A stretch of DNA of 64,000 nt from Glandiceps talaboti (Eukaryota > Hemichordata > Enteropneusta > Spengelidae), in NCBI RefSeq assembly GCF_964340395.1, contig NC_135571.1, positions 11,728,440 to 11,792,439 on the forward strand. The letters run 5' to 3'. A program made the position numbers and the translations under genes. Positions 1 through 12,587 of the stretch are shown here, piece by piece. Below the pieces are notes generated by a model. That model was not told the DNA's origin and did no database searches. It saw only the letters and a program-made list of their open reading frames with translations. Each line of letters starts with the position of its first letter. The stretch's first letter is position 1.

Positions 1-2507
1 AGTTCCTTAATTTGACTCAAGCTCGGTGTATATTCAAGCTCAGTGTATATTTCATTCCCAATACGTATTTACAAAGGTTTGTAATTAGGACTAAAGTCGA
101 GATACAGAATTATGTAAAAAAAAAAACGAAAATGGTGTATATCTCAAGGTCTAAAAGCTCTACTGACAACTCACTGATACACATTTTTTTGGATAAAGGG
201 TGATCATATCGCATTTTGAGGCTTTACATACTGGTAAGGATTTTTGACAATGCTTTACACCCACAACTAATTGTTCAACATTTCCCATTCAAGCTTCAAG
301 TCGTAACAATTGGGAGCTTGGTACTTGCCATGTATATGAACAAAAGTATAACAATATTATTTTATTTATGACTAAATTGGCACTAGCACTGCGACCCAGC
401 GAAAATATCAATTGTCCAATATTCCCTGAAGCATTTAGGCACTAATATTTGATTGACAGCTACGGTAGCGGTAGCGATGACTCAGATTTTCCCAAAACCC
501 CTTTGGTCTCTACTTACGATTTTTCGAACAGATTGGTGTGCATTTGAACATGTTGAAAATGAGCTGAGTGAAGTTTAGTTGTCATAAAATAATGTTGCAA
601 AATTTAGTGAAAAGAATATCGATTTCAAGTTTTTCTGATATGAGCACAGTAGTACTATACTGACTGTGGTGAGTGTCCATGGAACACATATCGCTGACCT
701 GTTGATAGCATTATTTGCTGACAGGTATTAAGCTAAAGTATACGGAATAACTCAAAACTCTCGATTTTATTTGCCACACAGCTTTCATTAAATTAAAGAC
801 TGACTTTTGTGAAAGCAAATGCTAGGTCAGTCTGTATGTATGTATTACGTGTAATTTACTTACAGAATAACGAAGTTACAGGTCTGTATTTATGTAGGTG
901 TACATGGTAAAATGTGCCGGTTTACAAATTACAACGGTTTTCCTAATGAGTTTTAACAACATAGTCAGCGATAGCTTATCATTTTCTAGAAAAGAATTTA
1001 AAAAATGACAAATCTAAAACCAAGAGATTTTTTACAAAACCCCTTTGGTCTCTATTTATGAATTTTCAGACTGAATGGTGCACATTTGAAAAAGTTGAAC
1101 GTGAGCAAAGTTTAGTTGTCATAAAAGAACACAGCCATTGTTTTTCTATGGGAAATCTGGCATAGTATTCGGAATTAAATGTCAAATTCGCACTCCTACA
1201 ATCACTTGATTTAATTTTTTTTATCTTCGCATTACTTGCGATAAAATTTTGCGATTTTAAGTCGTTTGAATCTCTTCTAAAATCGTATGTTTTTGATTTG
1301 ATTTGATTTGATCACAATCGAAAATGCGATGTCATTGTGCTGGCATGCCATAAAGTTGACTTGACCTGTGTCATAACTTCTGCTACTGTAAAACGCTGTA
1401 AGAATATTGTTTCATTTATTACAAATTGTACTTTCATGAATAGCCAATAACATGTAATAATATATTAATCTAAATGCAAAAACGTACCTGAAATTATGAA
1501 ATGTACGGCATACATGCGGAGTGCACGTGATATAGGTCATTCCAGGCACGATGATATTGTTACACTGTGTAAAATTGTATCACATTCACAAGATGTTTAC
1601 GTGCATCTGCACAGCGCGTGCATACTAAAACAACACAAATAAAAGGTCACAACCTGTATGGTGACACAACTGTGAAATCATGGATAATTTATCAATATTC
1701 CCTTAAAAATGGAAGGTATGGAAGGCTACTCATCCTCAACTATATCAAACGGCATTGTGTTCAATCATAACGCAACTAACGGTTTCCTTGAACGCAACTT
1801 TGGATGGATATTTTTGTACACGAGTGTCAATGTTGTGTCAAACTGGACCTTATGACTCAAAGACCTACATATTATTGAATGTTACATCGCTTATCGATCA
1901 CGATCATGTCATATATTCAACTGAAGTTTATGTAATATATGATTTACATTGCCAAGAAAGGAAAGTTGAACTTTGTTCATAGCAAAAGTGTGTAGAGCTG
2001 ATGACTTCATTAACGTACATGTTTGTAAATGTCAGCGCAACTGAAAAGGACAAGAATATGTCAAGATGGGGTTGTATTTTCAAGCTGAGTAATTTGTATT
2101 AAATCGTAATTTCACACAGAATATCTTTATTTTTGTGTTATGCTTTCAGTATTGCTAATGGTTGTAGGCTTTTACATGTAATATTTAACAGAAAACTAGC
2201 AAAGGCCTGTAATTTTCTTCACATTCCCACACACCAGTTTCTTTATGTATGTACATGTAGCACCCTCCTTGCACGTGACATGTTGTAATGTAGTCGGGCC
2301 CGGCCCTTCAAAATTTGGGATCGTAATTGAACCTTGTAATTGGCACAGATCTTCTGACATACATGTTAAGCTTTTACGACCACCCACTTTATTTGGACTT
2401 AGAGTAACAAAATACTTGGTATTTTAATAGCAAACCCATTCGTTTGTAGGTGTATGTCAGATGTATTTTTTTACTAAAACATAGCATTTGTAATGTAAGC
2501 ATATTTT
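1..2507. other. Intergenic, no gene recognised
   Basis: Only short chance reading frames are present and none has credible splice sites or a family signature. The stretch is AT-rich. It holds one diverged repeat pair, listed separately. Confidence 0.6.
493..1130 (+). repeat. Diverged direct repeat pair (493-590 and 1035-1130)
   Basis: Both copies share 'aaaacccctttggtctct', then a variable stretch, then 'agtttagttgtcataaaa'. They are about 100 bp each, in the same orientation and about 540 bp apart. No coding content or terminal inverted repeat was seen, so the class is unknown. Confidence 0.6.
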
Positions 2508-2664
2508 GTTTCCATGGAAGCCACTCTCCAATTTTAGATAATCTGTCTTACAATGGATAGCACTAGTGCATATATGCCAAAAGTAAGGAAATTTTTTGGT
2601 AAAAAAAAATTTTCTTTGAATTTTACATAAATTTTGCCAAATAATGCATAATATGGTGATTTAG

Positions 2665-2678
2665 GTTACCATGGCAAC
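2665..2678. promoter_or_regulatory. X-box-like palindrome (RFX-type), copy 1
   Basis: The sequence gttaccatggcaac fits the RFX X-box pattern of GTTRCC and GGYAAC halves around a 2-bp spacer and is a perfect palindrome. Binding is an inference from the motif. It may simply be a conserved piece of the repeat. Confidence 0.4.
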
Positions 2679-3000
2679 AGATGTTCCTAAAATGATAACT
2701 ATTTTTGAACTCAGCATAACAAACCACGGAATATAGGGTGGTCAATATGCAAATAAACTATGTTATAATTAAATGTATCATGTTATTTTCCAGATATGTA
2801 GGTGTTTAACCAACACAACAATTTGTAGTCTATTCTATGTTTCCATGGAAACGGTCGTCCTTTTTTAGGCAACTTTTGTTATAACAGATAGCCCTGTCTC
2901 ATACATGTCAAAAACAAGGAAAAATTTTCATTAATTTTTATTTTTTTCCATGTTTGATGTCAAATTTTGGAAAATTCATCCACATATTATGGTGATTTTG

Positions 3001-3014
3001 GTTACCATGGCAAC
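3001..3014. promoter_or_regulatory. X-box-like palindrome (RFX-type), copy 2
   Basis: Identical gttaccatggcaac at the equivalent place in the second tandem copy, although the surrounding sequence has diverged. A related palindrome, gtttccatggaaac, lies upstream near 2839-2852. Confidence 0.4.
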
Positions 3015-3269
3015 AGGTGTTAATAAAATGATCCCATTTTTCGAACTCAACATACAAAACTACCCCAGGTAGGGTGGTTAATATTCCAATAAACTCGATT
3101 ATTATAAAAATTATTATTATTATATAATGTTATTTAATTATTATTATTATTAATGCAGGGTAGGTTATTTGATATATAGACTGTTTGTGGTACTACACTG
3201 AGATGACAACACTTTGAACTTCATGCAACGACATCAGTCTGATAAATGCATGTTTATAAGATTAGTGTA

Positions 3270-6200
3270 TTAATCTTCCTCCTTACAAGAATAGAAAGGA
3301 AAATTACAACTGGGTTGCAACCATAAAGAACCAGCTAATTTTTCTTTGGAAATCTGCACAGGAACAGGTACGATTGTCTGGTTGTGTTTTGCAACGGTCG
3401 CATGGACACGTGACATAACATCCCGGATGCGGTTATCTTTTACTGGTAGTGGGCGCTGTTCTGATGGGTCATCAGTTAAATTATACACCAAGGGAGGGTC
3501 ATGGTAGGTGGTACCTTTACCAGTACAAGGACATAGATAGTATTCAACACAGCACTCTGTTCCTGGAGTCCAATTTGGTGTCACAAAGTGTACCTTGTAT
3601 ACGGCAACATCTGAAACATGTCATATGTGGTATTCATCATTGTAAATGCGTGTAACAGAACATTATTACTACATTCAATTACATATGTTTCAACAGAACT
3701 ACAACATATCATTGGAAGTAAGCAATTGATTCACATTCATGTAGGTGATTTTGGTTCCGAAATACTAATACTGCAAAGTCATTGCCATTAAATGGTTAAA
3801 CAAAAAGTATATTGTCCATTTTTTATCTCAATGTCATCAGTTTTGCAGTTTTGTTTTTATGGTGTTTACAAATTCCAGGGTTTACTCTTGCATTAGGTTC
3901 TGTGCCATGGGCGACTAGCTGTGTACTACAACGAGTGGTGGTTATATTCCTTGTTATTTTTATTAGTGGCAGTTGTTTAGATTTTAGAGTTTGTTCATGG
4001 TCATTGTATTAACATGTATTGAAATGCAATTTAACAAACTAGAGCATATGAGTTTTGCTTTACAGTTATAACAATCATTTACACACCTTTGCCATTCGGT
4101 TTATAAGTCACTGCAGTAAGCCATTTACCGCAATAGTGAAATAGAATTTCGTGTGGTGGCGCTGTTCTCTCCCCTGTTAGCCATGGTGTGAGATCTACTC
4201 CATCAATAACTCTATCATTTGGTAAATCAACTCCAGCCAGTTTGGCAATGGTAGGAAATATGTCCATGTTACTAGTAGGTACTGATATCTCTATTCCTTT
4301 GGCTATAATTGGTGGATAACGTAAAACACCTGGTACGCGTATTCCACCCTCAAAGTTCTGTGCTTTACCACCTGTTTTGTTTATAGAAAAAGCCAACATT
4401 TAGATTTATCATAAAACAGTTCATTGCAGATACAGCCATACTCCAGTTAGTTGGTAATAAAGTAATTTATAGACTAGCCTGTTCACTGCACTGTTCTGTT
4501 AAAGCGTTAGCTGTCGTACCTCCTAACCCTTCTATTCAATGCTTGTTCAGATTACTGTAAACAAGTTGGTGATTATGTATTCAAAATATGACATATACTA
4601 TTACATGATCGACTGCAGTGGACAGTGCTAACAACCATGACAACTTGTCACACGAACATTATTATATTATTCAAATGAAATCATTATGTAAATGTATTCG
4701 CGTAATTCAGGTGTTCATTAACTTTAAACTCAGGCCACTAATGAATGTTTAGTGGTCTGAGCTTTAAATGATAGCATGACACACAAACAGTCATGGTGGC
4801 CGCCATGTTGAATTGTCTGTTTGTTCGCGCATGAAACGGTCTCTTACTCCAATCAGTCTACTACCCTCTAAAAGATGTGCAGTGCAGTTTCATGTGATAA
4901 TTCACATGTTATTTAAAAGTTTTAAACGACTTGTTGGGTGTGGCTACCGAATAACCTTTAAGGGTAATCAGGACAAGTTTTGGGCACGAGGGCTAGGAGG
5001 TACGACGGCAATCGATGTAATACAAAAATGTGGTGAACAGGCTAATTTTAGACTGAAAAGATTTACAATTTGCAAGAAAAGACGCTCTCTATAATGCTCC
5101 ATCTTAATGCGACATGACATCGAAAACCTAAAAGTTTGGCCTTCATAATTCATTACTCAAATTTCCCCTCAATCGGCCAATGTTTAAAAGTTATGGAAAT
5201 ATAATACTGGTATTTGCTTCAATTAACAAATCTATCAATATACCTTTATAGATGCCACTCCATCCACTTTCTCGTTCACCCTTATAGCCTGGAAATATGG
5301 TGTCTTCGAGGTGACCTCCCTGATCAGACGCAAAATAAACCAAAGTATTTTCCTCCAGATGTAGTTTATTTAAAGTCATCAACAATTGTCCAATAATCCA
5401 GTCCATTTCTTCGACGTTATCACCATAAGCACCATGTCGACTTACACCAGTAAAGTTTTTCATGTTAGTCAATGCAGTATGTGGCTGGAGCAATGATAGG
5501 TATAGTAGAAATGGGGTATCATCACTGTTCGCACGCTCTATGAAGCCACTGGCCTGCTTCGCCATTCTCTCTGAGATGGTATCCATGACGATTGGCTGTT
5601 CAATGACATCATTGTCCAAGATAACAATGCACATGAAACGGCCAGTTAGGGATGGACGAATGAACGACCAGCTTGATAGCAAAATAATGATAAAACATAC
5701 CATAAAGACAGTTCTTCGACTCATAAAACCCATGACGTAGGCTCCTATCACAAGAGCAAGATATGTAAGTAACAGAATAGAACAATCTCTGTAGTACCTC
5801 GGAAAAACACGTGTGATTGTATTCCTGCCGTTGTTGCCACATTCATTTATCAATGTACCCGGAATACCAAAAAAGAAATCAAATCCTTGGTTTCGGGGAT
5901 AAAAGTGGTGGTCATGTGATGATTTCAGGTTTACACCGAGATTCCATTTTCCTGTAGTAAAACACAATATAGCGTTAATATTATGCATAAGTTCAAGTTT
6001 GGGTGCGAGTAGGTGGGTGGGTTGTTGGGATGGTGGATGAGTAGGTGGGTGAGTGAGTGAGTGGTGAGTGGGTGGGTGGGTGGGTGGGTGAGTGAGTGAG
6101 TGAGTGAGCGAGCGAGCGAGTGAGCGAATGAGTCATTCACTTACTCATTCACTCATTAACTCACTCACTCACCCACCCACCCACCGACTCACTCACTCAC

Positions 6201-8518
6201 TCACTCACTCACTCACTCACTCACTCACTCACTCACTCACTGAGTCAGTGACCCAGTAAGTCAGTCAGTAAAGGAATGTTGTTGTGCCGTTCTTGATGTT
6301 GATTAATTATCCTGACAGGGGAACAAAGCAGAGGCTGGTTTTATCTTGGCTGTATTCGTTATGCTTTCAGAGACTCAGGGAAGGAAATAAAGGTAGGAGT
6401 TTCAGATCTTAATAACTTCAATGTTGTTGTAGGTGTGAAGGGCTTAACTTCTTTACTTGGGACTTCCCATGATGCCTTGCCCGATGTACAGCAGGACATT
6501 TAAAGTCAGATATACAAATGTTAATAAATTTGTTTTTGAGAGGCGATATAATGCAGGGTTGGGTCTTGGGAACGATTTTACGTTTCCTTTTTTCTTTTGT
6601 ATGCTTCCCATGAGCCTCCGCATACAGAAAGGGTGATATAAAATACTGATAAAACCTGTAACATCTAACACAGGAAGCATAATACTCATGATGTGTTATT
6701 TTCATTCCTTAATTAAGGTGGCACGTATTTACTACCAGGGTTATGTTAATCTTGAAATTAGACAGAAGCCACTAATATCGTTAAGTCCTTTGTCACTACT
6801 ATTTCTGAGACGATGAAGAGAAATAACCCTTCGATTGCAGGGTAATAAGCACGAACTGACCAATGACAGTAGTAGTATACACATACTGACCAATCACAGC
6901 AGTAATATACACATACTGACCAATCACAGCAGTAATATACACATACTGACCAATCACAGCAGTAGTATACACAGACTGACCAATCACAGCAGTAGTATAC
7001 ACATACTGACCAATTATAGCTGTAGTATATCCAACTTCCTTAACCAACTCAGCAAATGTTGTCTCATTCAGAGGTAAACCTGCTGAACAGTCATTACTTG
7101 GTATCATTGTTACGATGCCAGGTTCAATGTCACTCGCCATGCCTAATGAATAAGATGAAGATACAGGCAACAATTTAGATAGACACGCCTTTGTCTGAGA
7201 GTGTAAACATTGACGCAAGGTGACTCAAACGATGGGTATAGGATGGACGAATTTGTGTATGCATTGATGAAAAACTTGCTAACAGTAAAGGCTAATATTC
7301 GTCAATCCGATGACATAGTATGAATAGTATGAATAGTACAAATTTCATCCAGTCTTTATTATGCTAGGCCTCAAAAACACACTCCTCGAAAACAAAGACC
7401 CATGGTCTGTACCAACAAACGAAGATTCTAGAAAAAATCAAAGTGTTCTCTTGATTACACATAACTCAAAACGTCAGTACAGGTTAAGCATTTCAGTCAG
7501 ATAAGTCCACATGAGGCAACCACTCAGTAATACTGTTTATTATCATGGGCATTTTCAATTTGTGCCCCACGCTTGTGGAATGTTCTGCCATCGTATTTGC
7601 AGACTATCACTTCATTTCAGTCATTAAAATCCAGTCTTAAGATCTATCTCTGCAACAAGACTTGTGTTTGATTCTAGTTAAATTGTATGTGAACTGTACT
7701 CAAGATTTGGGGGTTTGTAAAGCGCATTGAGATATTTTATGGAATGCGCGCCATAAGAATATTATATTAGATTAGATTAGATTGGATTGGATTGGATTAG
7801 ATTAGATTAGATTAGATTAGATTAGATTAGATTAGATTAGCTTAGCTTAGATTAGATTAGATTAGATTAGATTAGATTAGATTAGACCACTTCAGGAGAT
7901 TGTTCTAAAGCGAACCCTCATGTTAGCTACTTTTATGAAAAACACAGAAATGTAAATATATGGCACCGTGTCATTGGACAATAATAATCATGTGATATTT
8001 TCATTTAGTAACAAGAGGAATAGGGAGCGCAGAAACCATGACAATATTCACCCCATTTAGTAGCAGTAATATCAAATATATTATATTGTTTATATCCAAT
8101 GGTTTAAAAGCCAACTCTATAACTATTATCTTAACATTGATGCTTATATAATTTATACATGAACAGGGTTGGATAATGCCAGAAAGTTTCACTATATTAC
8201 CCTATTTATTGTCCACATTATAATATTACCTGATCTGATTGGATATCGTCCTGTTAGTAAAGCAGCTCGGCTTGGTGTACATGTAGCAGCAGCTGCCACA
8301 TGATGTGTTAGTTTGACCCCTTCAGCAGCAAGACTGTCTATGGCAGGTGTACGGATTGTGTCGTTTCCAAAGCAACCAACATCACCAATACCAAGATCGT
8401 CTGCTAGGATAATGATGAAGTTCGGCTTTCTTGTATCACTAAGACATTGTTGAGTACCTAGTGATAGTATTGTCAGAATCAAGTTCAAAGACTGCATCTT
8501 TCGAGCCATCATTTCCAA
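3270..8518 (-). CDS. Steryl-sulfatase-like arylsulfatase, 584 aa, five exons
   Basis: Exons on the minus strand are 8518-8230, 7142-7011, 5951-5244, 4371-4087 and 3610-3270. All introns are GT-AG and the sum is 1755 nt, very close to vertebrate STS (583 aa). The first ATG is followed by a signal-peptide-like hydrophobic stretch (residues 8-22). The sulfatase signature CTPSR has its Cys at residue 80, the residue expected to become formylglycine. Metal ligands D40-D41 and D350-Q351, R84, K142, H298 (in QPHTAL) and K379 (in GGKA) all match the STS active site. Two hydrophobic helices at about 198-218 and 221-240 correspond to the STS membrane hairpin, which implies an ER-membrane enzyme with a lumenal active site. 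Odd: the usual GKWHLG motif reads GKWNLG (N144), replacing a catalytic-site His. The 5' splice site of exon 2 is multiplied by a minisatellite. The steroid or aryl substrate cannot be assigned from sequence. Confidence 0.93.
4475..5044. mobile_element. Non-autonomous element with ~60-bp terminal inverted repeats, in sulfatase intron 3
   Basis: The left end starts tagcctgttcac and contains gtcgtacctcctaaccct. The right end contains agggctaggaggtacgac and finishes gtgaacaggcta. The ends are imperfect reverse complements over about 60 bp. Flanks 'taatttatagac' and 'taattttagac' could be a decayed target duplication. Its only open frames are chance ones. The transposon superfamily is not identified. 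Confidence 0.65.
6000..6245. repeat. GAGT/CACT tetranucleotide tracts in inverted arrangement
   Basis: A (GAGT/GGGT)-rich tract at about 6000-6130 is followed by a (CACT)-rich tract to about 6245, so the two halves can pair. It lies within sulfatase intron 2. Confidence 0.85.
6856..7035 (-). repeat. 30-bp minisatellite duplicating the exon 2 / intron 2 junction of the sulfatase gene
   Basis: Six 30-bp units begin at 6856, 6886, 6916, 6946, 6976 and 7006 (plus-strand 'ctgaccaat'). The 7006-7035 unit is the true end of exon 2 plus the first bases of its donor. The other five lie in the intron and each keeps ATTG|GTCAGT or a near match on the minus strand. The unit is 10 codons and the frame stays open, so a more distal donor would add multiples of ten residues immediately before the GKW motif. 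Confidence 0.9.
7530..7890 (+). mobile_element. 5'-truncated LINE 3' end with (GATTA)n tail
   Basis: From 7546 the frame reads a typical non-LTR ORF2 C-terminus ([13 protein letters not shown], then [10 protein letters not shown]) and ends at a stop after LCNKTCV. A 3' UTR with 'tgtaaagcgcattgagat' follows, then a GATTA-type pentanucleotide tail to about 7887. Non-LTR elements of several invertebrate clades end this way. It lies in sulfatase intron 1 in the antisense orientation. Confidence 0.8.
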
Positions 8519-11500
8519 GGTACTATGGTTCAGGGTACACTGTGTATTAGAAAGAACATTTCAAAGTAAATGGTGAAAGCATACATCACATGATATTGGC
8601 CAAGTTGAAATTAGTTGCCATAGGTAACAGAGATAACGACATGAGTTACTAAATCCACCTCGGATGGGGTTAAGCTGTACATTTATGGTCTTTAAGGGTA
8701 CATTTAGTTATATTAAGATATTTAGGGAGTTATAGTTTGCAAGCCTCTTTCTTGCCCATTTTAATAACCAACTGCAGTTGTATTACAACTCATGTATGCG
8801 TAACATAGACTTTGGGAGAGAGTAAACAAACATGCACTATGTCCTGTGGCAAACTGTTTGAAAATTGAGTGTAGAAATAAATAAACCTTAGGTAAAGACT
8901 GTCGCCTTAAAAGTCATGACTAGAGGAGAATATAGATGAAAAAAATCATAGTTTTTGATTATGAAAAATTCAGTCAATATGTAGACAATACACCCCTTTT
9001 CTGAACCCCTTCCCCCAGTATTTGCTATATCAACTTTACATGTTACTATAACCGGATCAACAAATTCGTAAACATATGAACCTCTACATGTTTTTTTCTG
9101 GCTAATCAAAACAAAAGTTGTTTTCAAAGCTACAACGCCCTGTTTCGAATCAACATGTCTCCTAAAATAGGGAACTTGTAAACCAACCATTCGCAATCCC
9201 CAGAATGGCGCATCAACATTCATTCAGGACATTCAAGATGGTGCGCTGTTAGTTCTGGACAATATATAGATTTGAAACACAACCGTGTCACATATTTGTA
9301 ACCACATATTTGTTCTAGTCTACTTACCCTTACCTTAGCAGGAAGGCTAATATATCGACTGGTCAAGATTCAGTATTAGGCTTAATGCAAACAACCCCAC
9401 AATCCTTTGTATCTGCGCATGCTCACTGTGGTTTACAAGTGCTCTTTTGCTGAACTACACCCCATACAAAGGTTTCAGAATTGTTTGACCGCGTTTTCTC
9501 TTTGCCACGTAAACGTTCCATGTGAATCATCTCATGTAGACATCACAATTATCAGACCGAGTAAAACTATTTGTTATAAACGCTACATGAGGACGACCTG
9601 TAAGAGACCTTTAAGACAAAGACAGTCCCCTTAATAACCCCCCGAAATAGTAAAAATGGTTGTATCCTCAAGGCCGTCATAATTCATCAGATACTATTCC
9701 ATGGTACGGGACCGTGTTTGAATTATCGAGGTCAGTTCGAGCTCCAATCCGACTTACGCAATAAACTGGTATTGTGTCCATGAATCGCAGGGGAATAATA
9801 ATTGACACAGACACGTTTTTTGAAGTGCCAATTAAAATGTGTTCTTTTATTTTCCGGTTGGCGTATATCATCGATTTGAAAAGAAGTAACTACAAACAAA
9901 GAAAGTCCAAAGGCTGGTCAATGGCTTACAAAGACCTATGAAGAGCTGTAACCACCCAGAAAGACCTGTATATAAACAAAAGTGAAATACTCTAATTGAA
10001 TCTTAGCAATACACTGCTATGGTTTGGCTTGTCATCATTTAATTCACAGCAAATAGGTTAGATAGAATTTCTTACTTGACAGAATTACATGGGATGTGAT
10101 TTGTCATGATTGTATTAGCTTAAACAGATCGAGTTTAACAGCTGTCATCTCATCTCAACCTGGCATAGTATGATTGTAATTCAGGATGTACCGGTAGTTT
10201 GCAACTGTATAGTGGTGAATAGAACAATATCAGCTCCAGCTTTCCTCTATTCTAGGCTACTTAATGAGTACATAATTATTTACAAAATGAAATGGTACAA
10301 TAGACTTCATTAGCTGAAAAAAGATTATAAGTCACACAATGGACACTTGAAATCAGTTAAGAGTTTGAATGATACAGGTGTAGCAATCTAGTTTCTGAAT
10401 TCATTCAAAAAGCGAACAGTTTGTTAATGAAGTATGTTTACATAGTTTAAAGTTATGTTCCCGATTCAAGGCGTTCTACAACTGCAAAATTTCATGACAT
10501 GTCCTCCAGCAAGATCCACATGTCCAGTGTCACCTTCCCAGACACACATGTCAGTGAACCATTTACATTCAAGATTGGAACAGCTTAAAAACACTAACAA
10601 GTCCCTCTGAATATCACATTTTTACCATCTGAATGTAATAACGCTCAAATGATGTCTATATTGCCGATACCTTTCCCTTCTCCCCTTACACACTTCCCCC
10701 TCCCACTGACCAGTATACAAATCCCCCCCAGTGAAAAAAGGTGTACGAACATCTTTTTGCACGAACATCGCCTTCTTCCTTAAATTTCAGGCAACGCTGT
10801 ATATAAAGTACGCTTTGTGACACCGAAAAGAACACTGGGAACTGAGGGATGTTTCGAGACATATCTGTCCGTGCACTGGGAAAGGAACCACCTACCATGA
10901 CCGACGTGTGGACAGACCCGTCAGAACAGGGCCCACTATACATCGGCAACAGTCATAGTTGTTGACTTGTTGAGTCGGCAGCATCAAGAAATCCTGTAAC
11001 TGAGTGAGTTCACTCCACTACACAAACAGTCTAATTTACCCACCTTTACCCTGCATTTGACCCACCTAACCACAATCTATGTACAGGAGTAGTACGAGAC
11101 ACAGTACCATGTATTTTTGACTGCCTCGCCCCAGGGGGGACCGGGAGATCACCGTCGGTAAATTAAGCCAAAGGTGGAGCTTCATCTCATACCTCATTTA
11201 CACATCCTCTGCTATACCCAGGATGGAAAGACAAGGTCAAATATGACATTTCGTACAGTGCTCGTTACCCTGTAATACACGACGTGTCTTCGAGGGGGCG
11301 TCTTTTCAAATCACATAAAAGAAAGGGGTAGGCTGACAAAACGCCACCGCGATACTCACACAAGACAAGACTGTTCCGCTTGGGTAAGGAATAACAATTC
11401 GTCTACAGTTGGAAATCAGTGAATTGAAGTACTTAAAATGGTGTGTGTTATTTTGTTGACAACTTAAAAGACTTGTTGTGTACATCCATGCTCCAATTTT
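8519..11500. other. Intergenic, upstream of the sulfatase gene
   Basis: This should contain the sulfatase promoter and any 5' UTR exon, but no core element is distinctive. Reading frames at 8888-9223, 9407-9634 and 10686-10949 lack family signatures and flanking splice sites, so I do not call them genes. Confidence 0.5.
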
Positions 11501-12095
11501 AGGGGCGAGATCAATAGTTCAATGTAGGATAACAAAACTAATTTCTTTTATGGGGGGGGGGGTTTGAGCTATTTTAATTCTCATCCTACAAAACGATTTT
11601 ACTTTTAATTTTTGTACCCCTAAATACAAAATATTTCTTGAGAAAATGTCAACTTGAGACCTAGAAGGTTTTTTGCTATAGTAAATGCATGGCATTAAAA
11701 AACAGCAAAAGAACTCTTCTTTACTCACTACACACTGGCTTTATATTATATTCATAGCACTGCATATTACTACATACTGGCTTTATATTCATAGCACTGC
11801 ATACTACTACATACTGGCAGTATGTTCATCGCACTGCATACTACTACATATACTGGCTTTATATTCATAGCACTGCATACTACTACATACTGGCTGTATG
11901 TTCATAGCACTGCATACTACAACATACTGGCTTTATATTCATAGCACCATATACTACTACATACGTAGATAAAAATGACTGTGTGGTTTGAAGCGATTTT
12001 CAATTTTAGCCAACTTAGTTGGGGGGGGGGGGTTCTGAGGCCTAAGTATAAGAGTTTAGTTTTTTATCCTACATTGAAATATTGATCTCACCCCT
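11501..12095. mobile_element. 595-bp element with ~41-bp terminal inverted repeats and an internal minisatellite
   Basis: The left end aggggcgagatcaatagttc continues through caatgtaggataacaaaact. The right end is its near-perfect reverse complement, ttatcctacattg then attgatctcacccct. Poly-G runs sit just inside both ends (about 11551 and 12020). Between them are six tandem copies of a ~37-bp unit containing 'attcatagcactgcatac' (about 11733-11964). No transposase is present, so it is a MITE or foldback type. Confidence 0.8.
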
Positions 12096-12587
12096 TTCTC
12101 CTGTGAGTGCAATGAACTTAATTCATAATTAGCATAGTCAAAACAGACGACAAAATGCCTTGCGTTTGCACAATTAGGTAACATGTGATCAAGACATGAT
12201 TCGTGTTATTATTCGTATTACGTGTAGCTACAGGTCTTTTGTCGTGTCTCTTGCATAATGCTTTTATATATGCCATAGTTGTACCACAATCATCCCAATC
12301 CCACCACTCCCTGAACAATTGGAGGTGGGTATATCGATGAACGCAGAACTTGAACCCAATGATGATATTTAAATTAAGATTCGTGTCGATCGATACGTTC
12401 AGAGAAATACTGCAAGTATTGGGGCAATATAATGTATATTTTTCATTGAATAACTTTCATAGGAAATGAATACATAGTGTACTTTTAATCTACGCACTCA
12501 CTCTGTGTACATAACCATGGTGCTGTATCAGTGTATTAGTGTTGTCTGTATCTGCAATATAGTGCTACTCATAACAATGTCGTAGCG

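Larger units (their letters stand above)
2508..3093 (+). repeat. Two diverged tandem copies of a ~330-bp unit
   Basis: Copy 1 (about 2508-2758) and copy 2 (about 2834-3093) share an ordered series of blocks: a 'tttccatgga' palindrome, 'aacagatagc'-like sequence, an AT-rich stretch, 'tatggtgattt(t/a)ggttaccat', 'aaatgat', and 'tagggtggt(c/t)aat'. The copies are clearly old. The most conserved part is the palindrome gttaccatggcaac. Together they lie downstream of the sulfatase stop codon. Confidence 0.75.

Noticed and set aside
8888-9223. 111-codon minus-strand frame upstream of the sulfatase gene
   Set aside because: No family signature, no flanking splice signals, and composition not clearly coding.
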